From Acetobacterium wieringae (GTDB taxonomy: Bacteria; Bacillota; Clostridia; Eubacteriales; Eubacteriaceae), in the NCBI RefSeq assembly GCF_026646375.1, contig NZ_JAIPPU010000002.1:1-64000 (forward strand): a stretch of DNA of 64,000 bases, in the 5' to 3' direction. A program made the position numbers and the translations under genes. Within the stretch, counting starts at the first letter, position 1; every line of letters begins with the position of its first letter. The notes under the pieces were generated by a model. It ran no database searches. It was not told where the DNA came from and worked only from the letters and a program-made list of their open reading frames with translations. Of this stretch, positions 1 to 8,234 are shown piece by piece.

Positions 1-8
1 CTGCTAGC

Positions 9-35
9 GCCGGTTCTTTTTTATTTTTTGTGGCA
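9..35. terminator. half of a terminator cut by the window edge
   Basis: A GC-rich stem arm GCCGGTTC is followed by a T-run on the plus strand. Read on the minus strand it is an A-run followed by GAACCGGC, the usual left half of a bidirectional intrinsic terminator. The other arm would lie beyond position 1. It would end the long minus-strand sugar operon. Only half is visible, so this is an inference. Confidence 0.3.
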
Positions 36-43
36 CCTTGTAT

Positions 44-160
44 TTAAGCGCTTACGTTGTAATCATCAGTCTTTTCACTCACATAGCAATGATAGGCTTC
101 AAATAAGGCATCCACGTTGGGTAGATTTTTTGCTGCGAAGTTAAGAATCCCTTCAGGCAC
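44..160 (-). CDS. possible 38-residue ORF or gene remnant
   Basis: A 38-codon frame with a GTG first codon directly follows an in-frame TAG. It begins 11 bases downstream of the radical SAM gene stop and ends before the terminator-like sequence. Its composition (VPEGILNFAAKN at the start, aromatic-rich EAYHCYV in the middle) looks protein-like. There is no convincing ribosome binding site, and I do not recognise the family. It could be the surviving C-terminus of a degraded gene, or chance. Confidence 0.22.
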   Translation of the reverse strand: MPEGILNFAAKNLPNVDALFEAYHCYVSEKTDDYNVSA

Positions 161-171
161 CTATCATTTCC

Positions 172-1164
172 CTAAACCGTTCCACTTTCTTTTCTTTCGG
201 GTATGCTGCATTTTGCACACATTTTAATTTGATTATATTGTCCGTTTTTATGCAATTCTCTAATTCTATTATATTTTTCATTTTTCCATATGCCTTTGAG
301 TGTATCTTCATGAATATTACCAACGATAAAATCCTTTTCACTATCTAGACAACATACAAGCACATCGCCTTCAGCTGCAATAAACATCCTTTGCCAAAGT
401 TGACTACAAGCAAATTCTGGATTGTAGACTTTTATGTCTGTGCGCACTGGTTCATTATATTCAACATATGCGACAACATCAACAATATCTTTAAACAACT
501 TTATAAATTCATCGTACTCATCCTCATTACTTTCCATTCTAACCATAGAAACACGTGTCAGCGGATTGGCGCTACCAAATTCCTCCCTAATTCTCATAAA
601 ATTTTTGATGTTTTCCAACGTCGTATCATACTCAGCGCCTACTCTAATCTCTTCATACTTGTCTCTATGGGGAGAATCAAAAGAGAAGAAAAGTTTATCT
701 AAACCTGCCTCAATCAGTTCTTTTGATATTTGATTATTTAATAATACTGCATTTGTATTAAACATCACATCTACAATTCCTTTTTCTTTGGCGTAACGAA
801 CCATTTCTATGATATCTTTATGAATTAGCGGTTCCCCACGCCAGTTTAATTTTATCGAATAAACCCCGATTTCAGCTGCTTCATCGATAATACGTTTATA
901 TGTCTCCAATTCCATATTGCATGGTTTGAAGTCAGATGACATATCTTGGATCATTATTGTTCTTGGACACATTGGACATTTCAAATTACATGCACTAGAT
1001 GTTTCAATATCCAGATGAAGTGGTGCATCTTCTAAAATAAAGTATTGTGGGTTATTCACCCATTTCCTCCGGTATTCTTTGTAACGCTCACTCTGTTTCT
1101 CCTCCCAACTTTTTCCAACATCATTATTAACCTCATGATATGTTGGATTTACAATAACATTCAT
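172..1164 (-). CDS. radical SAM/SPASM domain protein
   Basis: A 330-residue radical SAM enzyme. The cluster-binding motif CNLKCPMC is at residues 59-66 and is preceded by an LDIETSSA strand typical of the family. Further cysteines near residues 253, 271-272, 316 and 319 suggest a SPASM-type C-terminal auxiliary cluster site. It is the last clear gene of the flagellin-sugar operon and overlaps the upstream cytidylyltransferase by 4 bases. Related proteins are common in polysaccharide and nonulosonate gene clusters, where they modify sugars or peptides. The substrate here is unknown; a change to the nonulosonic acid or its precursor is an inference from position only. Confidence 0.85.
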   Translation of the reverse strand: MNVIVNPTYHEVNNDVGKSWEEKQSERYKEYRRKWVNNPQYFILEDAPLHLDIETSSACNLKCPMCPRTIMIQDMSSDFKPCNMELETYKRIIDEAAEIGVYSIKLNWRGEPLIHKDIIEMVRYAKEKGIVDVMFNTNAVLLNNQISKELIEAGLDKLFFSFDSPHRDKYEEIRVGAEYDTTLENIKNFMRIREEFGSANPLTRVSMVRMESNEDEYDEFIKLFKDIVDVVAYVEYNEPVRTDIKVYNPEFACSQLWQRMFIAAEGDVLVCCLDSEKDFIVGNIHEDTLKGIWKNEKYNRIRELHKNGQYNQIKMCAKCSIPERKESGTV

Positions 1165-1868
1165 TCTCTCACTTCTCCTTTGATTGAATTTTTCATAATA
1201 AACTCAACGAACTCAAAATCAAATTGATCATCAATATCAACCGATCTTCTTTTATCCATAATATAAGCATAACATTTATCTTGATATAAATCCCGATATT
1301 CCATAAAATAATCAACCTTCGCTAAATAAATTGCGCCATTAGGATGATAATATTTAGGAAGATCCTGTCTTCTGGAACTAATCTTTTTCTTTATAAAACC
1401 ATCAATTCGCAAATCTTCTGGAACAAAACCGGCATATAGCGGCGAATGATCCATTTCACATAAACTGATTACTGCATTCGCTGATTTTTCATTCAACAAA
1501 TTAATTGAACTCACAATATCTTCGATCTTCCGAAGCGGTGAAGTTGGCTGAAGTATCATCAATGAATCAAACTTCTCACCACACTCTTCAAGTCTTTCTA
1601 TAACATCTACAATAACATCATTTGTAGTAGCTTCATCACCTGACAAATCCTTTGGTCTTAAAAAAGGGACTTCTGCTCCATAAAACCTGGCTATCTCCGC
1701 ATATTCCTGACTATCAGTAGAAACAATAAGCTTGTCAAAAACCTCGCTTTTTAATGCTGTTTCTATTGTATAAGCCATTAAAGGTTTACCAATCAATGTT
1801 TTAATATTTTTATCAATAAGTCCCTTTGATCCACTTCTAGCTGGTATAATTCCGATTAGTCTATTCAT
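1161..1868 (-). CDS. legF: CMP-nonulosonate (acylneuraminate/legionaminate) cytidylyltransferase
   Basis: A 235-residue member of the acylneuraminate cytidylyltransferase family (NeuA/PseF/LegF). The nucleotide-binding motif PARSGSKG is at residues 9-16, followed by DKN, and QPTSPLR appears mid-protein. It would activate a nonulosonic acid with CTP to give the CMP-sugar used by the glycosyltransferase. A NeuB-type synthase and a NeuC-type hydrolase in the same operon support this. LegF is the best guess because the operon has a LegB and a PtmE-like protein. The sequence alone does not distinguish legionaminate from neuraminate or pseudaminate specificity. It starts 12 bases after the PIG-L gene stop. 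Confidence 0.85.
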   Translation of the reverse strand: MNRLIGIIPARSGSKGLIDKNIKTLIGKPLMAYTIETALKSEVFDKLIVSTDSQEYAEIARFYGAEVPFLRPKDLSGDEATTNDVIVDVIERLEECGEKFDSLMILQPTSPLRKIEDIVSSINLLNEKSANAVISLCEMDHSPLYAGFVPEDLRIDGFIKKKISSRRQDLPKYYHPNGAIYLAKVDYFMEYRDLYQDKCYAYIMDKRRSVDIDDQFDFEFVEFIMKNSIKGEVRE

Positions 1869-1880
1869 GCCAAGCCTCCC

Positions 1881-2537
1881 TTAATCAATACTTTTTAAAA
1901 TTATAAAGGCTTCTGCATATTTTACACCAGCCATTGCTCCTCTAACCATACTATTTGCACGAATAGTTTCTTCACTTCTTGGAAAAGGATGGGTGCCAAC
2001 TTCACTTTCAAAATAGTTTAGAACTTGAATTTTTTGCTCAATATATTCAGTAACATCAACAAAATAATTTGGATTGAAAGTTTGCAAAGCATATTCTGTT
2101 TCAGAGACAATTTCCATCATCATGATTTTTTTTATAAATGGATAGCGAAAGGTTTTTGTACATGAATAACATAAATTGAAAGTTATCCGATGATCTGAAT
2201 GTACATCTGAAAAAAAAGGTAAAACGACAATTGTAGGTTTAACTTTCTTAATAACGCAACTGATTTTTTGAATTATTTCACTTTCATCATATCTATCTAA
2301 TCCAGCCGGTTTAAGACTCAGATTAAAGTAATCGTCGAGCTTATATGCTTCACACATCCTTTCGATTTCATTGTTTCTTATCCGAACTCGTTCATAACTA
2401 TAGCCATACTCCTCACTGATGTGGGTCATATTCAAGACGAAAACTTCATTTCTGAATTTTTTCTGTTTTAAGAGATACCCTCCTGCGCCAAGCGTTTCAT
2501 CATCCGGATGTGGGGAAACAATTAATACTCTTTCCAT
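1881..2537 (-). CDS. PIG-L/LmbE family N-deacetylase
   Basis: A 218-residue PIG-L/LmbE-like zinc deacetylase. The metal motif HPDDE is at residues 10-14 and the second motif HSDH at 113-116. The family removes N-acetyl groups from GlcNAc-type sugars. In the operon it sits between a NeuC-type epimerase and a CMP-sugar synthetase. A plausible role is to free an amino group on the nonulosonic acid or a precursor, so that another group can be attached (see the ATP-grasp gene). That substrate assignment is inference. Motifs are complete and there is no signal peptide, so it should act in the cytoplasm. Confidence 0.85.
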   Translation of the reverse strand: MERVLIVSPHPDDETLGAGGYLLKQKKFRNEVFVLNMTHISEEYGYSYERVRIRNNEIERMCEAYKLDDYFNLSLKPAGLDRYDESEIIQKISCVIKKVKPTIVVLPFFSDVHSDHRITFNLCYSCTKTFRYPFIKKIMMMEIVSETEYALQTFNPNYFVDVTEYIEQKIQVLNYFESEVGTHPFPRSEETIRANSMVRGAMAGVKYAEAFIILKSID

Positions 2538-2552
2538 TAGGTCTCTCTTCCA

Positions 2553-3707
2553 TTAATAAACAATCTGCTTATTAATTAGTTTATCATTGATTTCAGTTTC
2601 TGCAATAATCCGGGCAATTCTCTCGCCAGAAAAACCATCACCATATGGATTTTTGCAGTTTTTGCAGATATCTAAAAAACTTTGATCGTATAAAGCTTTG
2701 TTTATTGCAGCTATAATTTTTACTCTTTCACATTCAACAAAAATAATGTTTTCTGCATGTTGTCGCTGCTTCTGCCTATTTCCTACATTCACAACTGGCA
2801 GTTTTAAAAATGGCGCTTCAAGTATACCACTACTCGAATTTCCTAATAATAAGGCTGCTTTTCTTTGTAGGTTTACAAACACTTCTCTTGGTAATGTTTT
2901 AAATGCATGAAAAAATGGCGTTTTATTTGCACAATTTTCAATCTCATCAATTATTGCAGTGCTACCGGCATCGGAGTTTGGGTAAATAATAATTGTTTCA
3001 ATGCCTAAACTAGCTACCGCTTCCAATATCGTTGCCATTTGCTGTTGAGATGACTTATATTCCGAACTTAATGAGTGATTAATTAATAGAATAAACGGCT
3101 TATCAGGTTTTAAATTTGTCCCAATGCGATCATTTATTTCTTCAAGCGTCAATTCGGGTTGTTTGCGGATTGAATCTAACGCAGGATTCCCCGTCACATG
3201 AACCCGCCATTTTTCTTCCCCCAACCTAAGAATTCGTTCTCCATTTTCTTTGGTTGCGGGAAAATGGAGGTGCGCAAGCTTCGTAACAGCATGACGTACT
3301 GAATCGTCGACATTGCCGACAACACGATCCCCACCAAAAATATGTGCCACTGGTATGTTTAGATAAGCGCCTGCAGTTGCAACCGCCAAGCTCTCTTCCC
3401 TGTCCCCCAATACCAGCAACCAATCCGGTTTTTCTCGATTAATAATATCGACCAGACCCATCAACTGGATACCCAATGACTTGCACCGCCCAGAAAGGCT
3501 ATCTGTTGCCAATAAAGACTCCAGTTTAATGATATCATAGCCATCTCTTTCGATTATTTTATATGTCTCACCATGCAATGGTGATAAATGTGTACCTGTA
3601 GCAACCACCTTTAATGATAACTCTTTTCTTTCTAGAATTTCATCAAACACTGGTTGTAAAATAAAATATTCGGATCTTATGCCCGTAACTGCTAAAATCT
3701 TTTTCAT
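2553..3707 (-). CDS. legG: UDP-N-acetylglucosamine 2-epimerase, hydrolysing (NeuC/LegG type)
   Basis: A 384-residue enzyme of the hydrolysing 2-epimerase family (NeuC, LegG). It releases the nucleotide and inverts C2, giving the free 6-carbon sugar condensed by the synthase. Typical features are an N-terminal AVTGIRSEYF stretch, a central VLGDREE motif, HIFGGDR, and GNSSSGI near the C-terminus for nucleotide binding. It has a 4-base overlap with the ATP-grasp gene upstream. LegG is preferred over NeuC because of the LegB and PtmE-like genes in the operon; a NeuC function on UDP-GlcNAc cannot be excluded from sequence. Confidence 0.85.
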   Translation of the reverse strand: MKKILAVTGIRSEYFILQPVFDEILERKELSLKVVATGTHLSPLHGETYKIIERDGYDIIKLESLLATDSLSGRCKSLGIQLMGLVDIINREKPDWLLVLGDREESLAVATAGAYLNIPVAHIFGGDRVVGNVDDSVRHAVTKLAHLHFPATKENGERILRLGEEKWRVHVTGNPALDSIRKQPELTLEEINDRIGTNLKPDKPFILLINHSLSSEYKSSQQQMATILEAVASLGIETIIIYPNSDAGSTAIIDEIENCANKTPFFHAFKTLPREVFVNLQRKAALLLGNSSSGILEAPFLKLPVVNVGNRQKQRQHAENIIFVECERVKIIAAINKALYDQSFLDICKNCKNPYGDGFSGERIARIIAETEINDKLINKQIVY

Positions 3708-4636
3708 AACTCACCTGAAGGTAATAATTGATTTTTATTTATAATTAAATCATTAAAATACCTAAACATGCAGTTGTTGTAAATAACTTCTTTGCTTTGA
3801 TATTCGATTTTTTTGTAGAAGCACTCAACAGCACTAAACCAATTATCAGAAGATGCAAATGATAATGAGCACCCACCTGCCAATCGGGGATTTATTTCAA
3901 TAAACTTAATCCCCTGTTCATTTTTAAAGCACTGAATATTGATGATTCCGATTGGTTTAAGCTCCTTAATAATTACTTTTGTAAGCTCTATAATTTCCTG
4001 ATCGTTTATTGTTACACCCATAACCGAAACCCCAGATTCAGTTTCTAGACGTTTTCTTGGTATGATGTAAATCGGTTTGGAATTAAGATCACATAGCACA
4101 TCAATTGTATACTCTTCACCTTCAATAAACTCTTGTGAAATATGCCCTTCCATTTTGAAAGAAGCCGCATCTATTTCGCGTTTAAAGCTAATCCCGGCGC
4201 TGCCTCTGCCAATACGGGGCTTAACTAATTCATAGTCTAAACTCAAAGATGTTGTTGGTGTGGGTATACCAATTTCTTTGAAAAACTGATAGGTTTTCCA
4301 TTTATCAACACAAACATTAATAACATTCTCGTCCGAAATCATTACATAAGTATTAAAATCCCTTTTGTATTGTTCTTTATGACGACTCCAATTTAATAAA
4401 CCCTCATTAACCGTAGGAAAAACTAACTTAATCTTTTCTTTTTGAAGTATTTCTTCAATCTTACCCCAACATTCTTCTTCATCGTATTTTGGAACAATGA
4501 ATGCTCTATCAACTTGATATAAACCAAAAGAATAACCAGTTATATCTATTCCTACCAGCTCCCAATCTAGTTCACGATAATACTTCAATTGCGAACCAAA
4601 AACCATACTTCCTATACCTTCTACCAAAATTTTCAT
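3704..4636 (-). CDS. ATP-grasp domain protein (carbamoyl-phosphate synthase-like ligase)
   Basis: A 310-residue ATP-grasp protein. An N-terminal nucleotide-like fold (MKILVEGIGS) is followed by the ATP-binding region with KPRIGRGSAG and the metal-binding end motif FIEINPRLAGG. Such enzymes join a carboxylate to an amine through an acyl phosphate. It lies in the flagellin-sugar operon next to a deacetylase and two methyltransferases. One attractive role is acylating the freed amino group of the sugar with an amino acid or other acid; this is inference. I see no sequence feature that names the substrate. Confidence 0.8.
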   Translation of the reverse strand: MKILVEGIGSMVFGSQLKYYRELDWELVGIDITGYSFGLYQVDRAFIVPKYDEEECWGKIEEILQKEKIKLVFPTVNEGLLNWSRHKEQYKRDFNTYVMISDENVINVCVDKWKTYQFFKEIGIPTPTTSLSLDYELVKPRIGRGSAGISFKREIDAASFKMEGHISQEFIEGEEYTIDVLCDLNSKPIYIIPRKRLETESGVSVMGVTINDQEIIELTKVIIKELKPIGIINIQCFKNEQGIKFIEINPRLAGGCSLSFASSDNWFSAVECFYKKIEYQSKEVIYNNCMFRYFNDLIINKNQLLPSGEL

Positions 4637-4648
4637 TTTTAAACTCCG

Positions 4649-5338
4649 TTAAAACTGAATGTAAGCGATATTCGGATCAAAATCAAATTTTTTAATCTCT
4701 AACTGATTTAAATCATTATATCTTTCTAATAATGCTACCGTTTCTCCCGGCCAAAATTGATTATTTATCTCGTCAAAAGCAAGAATACCACCTTTAGGTA
4801 TTCTCGAAGAAAAGTGCTCTAAAGCAGTTTTTGTAGGCTCGTATAAATCGAAATCTAAAAATAGAAGTGCTACAATCAAATGCTGATTTTTATTTATATA
4901 ATCCGGTATTGTGTTGACTGCATCACCTTTAACTAATTCAACTTTTGAAAACTGATTTAAAAATCTGTTATTATCATATTCTTTTATTAGACCTTCTAAT
5001 TCTGAAAAAACATCATATTCACACGAAAACCCGCCCTTTACAAGGCTAATATTCTCAAACGCTGACTCATCTTCTTTGTTTATTTCTACGAAACCTTCGA
5101 AAGTATCAAAGCCAATGATTTTTCTATGGATGGCATATGGTTCCAAGTTTGAAGATATTTTTGCCCAACCCATTAATCCCCCACCTTGATGAACACCACA
5201 TTCAATAATTGAACCTTTGGTTTGTCGAATCATTTTAAACAGCTCATATCTTGCCATAAATCGAGCTAAATCTTGTCTTCTAACATATTTTTCAAAGTTA
5301 TTTAACTGTTCTTTTGTTATACTACCTTGTTGATTCAT
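4649..5338 (-). CDS. TylF/MycF family O-methyltransferase
   Basis: A 229-residue class I SAM-dependent methyltransferase of the TylF/MycF (macrocin O-methyltransferase) type. The SAM-binding region SIIECGVHQGGG is near the N-terminus, and metal-site residues appear in LFLDFDLYEPT and AFDEIN. The open frame extends upstream to 5419, but the ATG at 5338 has a good GAAGAGGGA Shine-Dalgarno. It overlaps the upstream stop as ATGA, so that start is chosen. The family methylates sugar hydroxyls in antibiotics and surface glycans. A methyl ether on the flagellin sugar is the natural inference. Confidence 0.82.
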   Translation of the reverse strand: MNQQGSITKEQLNNFEKYVRRQDLARFMARYELFKMIRQTKGSIIECGVHQGGGLMGWAKISSNLEPYAIHRKIIGFDTFEGFVEINKEDESAFENISLVKGGFSCEYDVFSELEGLIKEYDNNRFLNQFSKVELVKGDAVNTIPDYINKNQHLIVALLFLDFDLYEPTKTALEHFSSRIPKGGILAFDEINNQFWPGETVALLERYNDLNQLEIKKFDFDPNIAYIQF

Positions 5339-6027
5339 AATTCCCTCTTCTTCGCAATAATATGATACCGTGAGTTTTTTATTTGATTTATTACTGACTC
5401 TCTTTGTATCAATATACATTCGATAATTTCAAAGTTATCACCTAAGAGTTTTTTTATTTTTTCATAGTTAAAATAAGATTGAATCGTATTTTTTTCATGC
5501 TCACTTTTTACTAGTTCTTCTCCTGCATATTCACGATAATGATTAAAATCATTACCTGAAACAACATCAAAATAAAAATAGCAGCCTTTTTTTAAAACTC
5601 GAAATACTTCCCGTACGCCTATTATAGCAGTATTGAATTCCATACTATCCAAAACTCCATGTGAAATTACAAAATCAAAACTATTATCTTCATATGGAAA
5701 TTGTTCAACCGATCCTACCGTTAATCTATCGATCAAATGCATTTTATTTTCATGATAGAACCATTTTTTCGCATATTCTATTGCATAATCTGAAATATCA
5801 ATTCCATATGGTTCCAACTCCATCTCATCCAAATAGATAATATGTCGGCCAATACCACATCCCATATCTAGACCCTTTTTTTCTTCTATGATCGGCTTAA
5901 AGTCAGAAACACCTACCCGTTTTTTGATATACTTAGAAACAAATCTTATTATCTCCTCATGTGGATAAAAAACATAATTATCTTTATTTGCATAAGAATT
6001 ATTCCACTCATTTTTCTTTGTATCCAT
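5335..6027 (-). CDS. class I SAM-dependent methyltransferase
   Basis: A 230-residue methyltransferase. Motif I, GLDMGCGIG, is at residues 52-60, followed by the GIDIS acidic motif and a VISHGVLDSM post-II region typical of methyltransferase domain 11 or 25. It is the second methyltransferase of the sugar operon, next to the TylF-type enzyme. The substrate cannot be told from the sequence. N- or O-methylation of the nonulosonic acid is the obvious candidate. The start codon lies 20 bases inside the end of the upstream phosphatase gene, so the two are translationally coupled. Confidence 0.8.
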   Translation of the reverse strand: MDTKKNEWNNSYANKDNYVFYPHEEIIRFVSKYIKKRVGVSDFKPIIEEKKGLDMGCGIGRHIIYLDEMELEPYGIDISDYAIEYAKKWFYHENKMHLIDRLTVGSVEQFPYEDNSFDFVISHGVLDSMEFNTAIIGVREVFRVLKKGCYFYFDVVSGNDFNHYREYAGEELVKSEHEKNTIQSYFNYEKIKKLLGDNFEIIECILIQRESVINQIKNSRYHIIAKKREL

Positions 6028-6601
6028 TAGTTAGTCCCCTCTTTAGAATTAATTCAACTGCATCACATAAATTTTCTGCATATCCATCTGGTTCAACATC
6101 GTAGTTATGATCTTTTCCTTTTAAACCCGTATTTAAAAGTATTGTCTTTAACCCAGCATTCTTGCCAGTCATTATATCAATTGTTGTATCCCCAACCAGA
6201 TAGGATTTATTTAAATCAATGTTATATTCTTTTTGTGCTTCCATTACCATCCCAATTTTCGGCTTTCGACACTCACATTCAATTTTGAACTTTTTATTCT
6301 CCTCTGGGTAACCTCGATCAGGATGGTGAGGACACATATAAACTGCATCCAAATAAGAGCCATTAGCATCAAAAAGCAGTTTTTTAAGATGCTCATTGAT
6401 CGCAATAGCTTCTTCATAGGTACATATATTTCTGGCAACAATTGATTGATTTGTTACAACGATGCATAAATATTCACTTTCATTAATTTGCTTAATTGCT
6501 TCAGCGGCTCCTTCCTCCAATTCAAGATCATTCTTATTGTGTAGCAGAACCTTATATTTATTAATTGTACCATCCCTATCGAGGAAAATACACTTTTTCA
6601 T
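6008..6601 (-). CDS. HAD-IIIA phosphatase, GmhB-like
   Basis: A 197-residue HAD phosphatase resembling D-glycero-D-manno-heptose 1,7-bisphosphate phosphatase. The nucleophile motif DRDGT is at residues 8-12, a zinc site is formed by Cys90, His92, Cys109 and Cys111, and GDTTIDI at 137-143 supplies the acidic metal ligands. No other heptose gene is present here, so a heptose role is doubtful. In this operon it may dephosphorylate a sugar phosphate of the nonulosonate route. Its start overlaps the stop of the synthase gene as ATGA. Confidence 0.82.
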   Translation of the reverse strand: MKKCIFLDRDGTINKYKVLLHNKNDLELEEGAAEAIKQINESEYLCIVVTNQSIVARNICTYEEAIAINEHLKKLLFDANGSYLDAVYMCPHHPDRGYPEENKKFKIECECRKPKIGMVMEAQKEYNIDLNKSYLVGDTTIDIMTGKNAGLKTILLNTGLKGKDHNYDVEPDGYAENLCDAVELILKRGLTNGYKEK

Positions 6602-7593
6602 ACCTCAATCAGCTCATCTTCTTCAAAGCTTTTTACAGCTTTCTTTCCAAGTATTTCGAACCACATCATTGGTGATACACCATTTCCTGGACGTTTTACT
6701 GTCAAATTTTCTTCTGTAAGCAATTCACCTTTAGTAATTTTTCTCTTAGCAACAATACTTTTTCTTGCGTTACTAATATTTTTCTTTTCCGATTCTGCTG
6801 GCTGCTTAGCTCCATCCCCCAAAGCTTTTTCAACATGACGAATGGCTTCCACCATTGCCTTAAGCTCATCGGGTTCTAGGCTGGCTTTATGATCCGGTCC
6901 ATCTAGCTTTCGATCTAGTGTAAAGTGTTTTTCAATAATATTCGCTCCCATTGCTACCGCCGCAATAGGAATCTCAATTCCCATTGTATGGTCAGAATAA
7001 CCGACAGGCAAATTATATTTCTTATGCATAGTCAACATCGCATTTAAATTAACATCCTCGTAGGGGGTTGGGTATTCGGTTGTGCAATGTAGCAACGAGA
7101 TTTTCTCGGTTCCATTTTTTTTTAGAACATAAACAGCTTCATTAACTTCATTCAAAGTTGCCATTCCGGTAGAGAGTATGACCGGTAATTTAGTACTGGC
7201 AATTTTAATTAAATAGGGTAGGTTTGTAATCTCACCTGAAGGAATTTTCCAGTATTTTAAACCGATGCTATGTAGAAATTCAAGGCTTTCCAAGTCAAAG
7301 GGACTAGACAAAAATTCTATACCAAGTTTATCACAATAATGTTTCAACTCTATAAATTCATTTTTTGATAGTTCCAGTTTTTTTAGCATTTCCAATTGAC
7401 TTTCATCTTTTCCAGTCGTCTTCTCCTGATATTCTGCTTTTGGAGATTTGGCAATCACCAATTTCTCAGCACAAAAGGTTTGAAATTTTATAGCATCGAT
7501 ACCTGATGCTTTTGCTACCTCTATCATTTTTTTTGCCAACTCAAACTGACCATTGTGGTTAACACCCGCTTCCGCTATAATATAAACACTCAA
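6598..7593 (-). CDS. legI: nonulosonic acid synthase (NeuB/LegI family)
   Basis: A 331-residue synthase that condenses phosphoenolpyruvate with an N-acylated hexosamine to make a nine-carbon keto-sugar acid. The TIM-barrel NeuB domain spans about residues 1-255 (AEAGVNHNG near the start, KFQTF, STGMAT, EKHFTLD) and a C-terminal SAF/antifreeze-like domain about 270-331. The start codon is TTG at 7593, 7 bases after an AAGGTGG site, and overlaps the upstream TGA as TTGA. Context (LegB, LegG, LegF types) favours legionaminic acid over sialic or pseudaminic acid. Substrate choice is not proven by sequence. Confidence 0.88.
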   Translation of the reverse strand: MSVYIIAEAGVNHNGQFELAKKMIEVAKASGIDAIKFQTFCAEKLVIAKSPKAEYQEKTTGKDESQLEMLKKLELSKNEFIELKHYCDKLGIEFLSSPFDLESLEFLHSIGLKYWKIPSGEITNLPYLIKIASTKLPVILSTGMATLNEVNEAVYVLKKNGTEKISLLHCTTEYPTPYEDVNLNAMLTMHKKYNLPVGYSDHTMGIEIPIAAVAMGANIIEKHFTLDRKLDGPDHKASLEPDELKAMVEAIRHVEKALGDGAKQPAESEKKNISNARKSIVAKRKITKGELLTEENLTVKRPGNGVSPMMWFEILGKKAVKSFEEDELIEV

Positions 7594-8234
7594 TTATTAT
7601 CCACCTTTCGACAAGGATTCCCAAATGCAACGCAATGGCTTTCAATATCATTTACCACTACACTACCTATTCCAATGATTGTTTGATCTCCTATAATGGT
7701 ATCTTGTCGTATGACACTACCTGCACCTATATGTGTCTTTTTTCCAATAGTTACATTCCCACTAATAATAGAACCAGGAGCTATATGCGCAAAGTCACCA
7801 ATGCCACAGTCATGTTCAATGATACTGCCAGTGTTTAGAATAACACATTTTCCAATTTTCGTGTCTGCATTTATGATCACATTTTTACCAGCAAAACTGC
7901 CTTCAGAAATACTCGCATATTGACTGATATTTGCCGATAAATGGCTAATTACTGGAAGACAAAATCCTAAGCTTTTAATCTGTTTATATAAGCTTAATCG
8001 CTTATTAGGATTTCCAATGCTGCCTAGGCTAATAAACGCATCTGTAAAACCTTTATGATAAAATTGTTTCAGTTCTTGATCAGTTCCCACAATTTTACAA
8101 CATAGGATTTGTTTTCCAACATTTTCAGAAACGTCAATAATCCCAATATCTTCATAATCATTCCTAGTTTTAATCGCCTCAATTATAGTTTTGCAATGTC
8201 CCCCTCCACCAATCAAAAGCAACTTTTTATTCAT
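7590..8234 (-). CDS. NeuD family sugar O/N-acetyltransferase (LegH-like)
   Basis: A 214-residue NeuD/PglD-type acetyltransferase. The N-terminal Rossmann part contains LLLIGGGGHCKT, where the sugar nucleotide binds. The C-terminal half is a left-handed beta helix with hexapeptide repeats. The open frame extends to 8321, but homologues begin at MNKKLLLIGGGGH, so the start is set at 8234, overlapping the upstream gene by 8 bases. Family members acetylate the 4-amino group of UDP-sugars or O-acetylate sialic acid. With a LegB present, the LegH step is likely. Confidence 0.85.
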   Translation of the reverse strand: MNKKLLLIGGGGHCKTIIEAIKTRNDYEDIGIIDVSENVGKQILCCKIVGTDQELKQFYHKGFTDAFISLGSIGNPNKRLSLYKQIKSLGFCLPVISHLSANISQYASISEGSFAGKNVIINADTKIGKCVILNTGSIIEHDCGIGDFAHIAPGSIISGNVTIGKKTHIGAGSVIRQDTIIGDQTIIGIGSVVVNDIESHCVAFGNPCRKVDNN

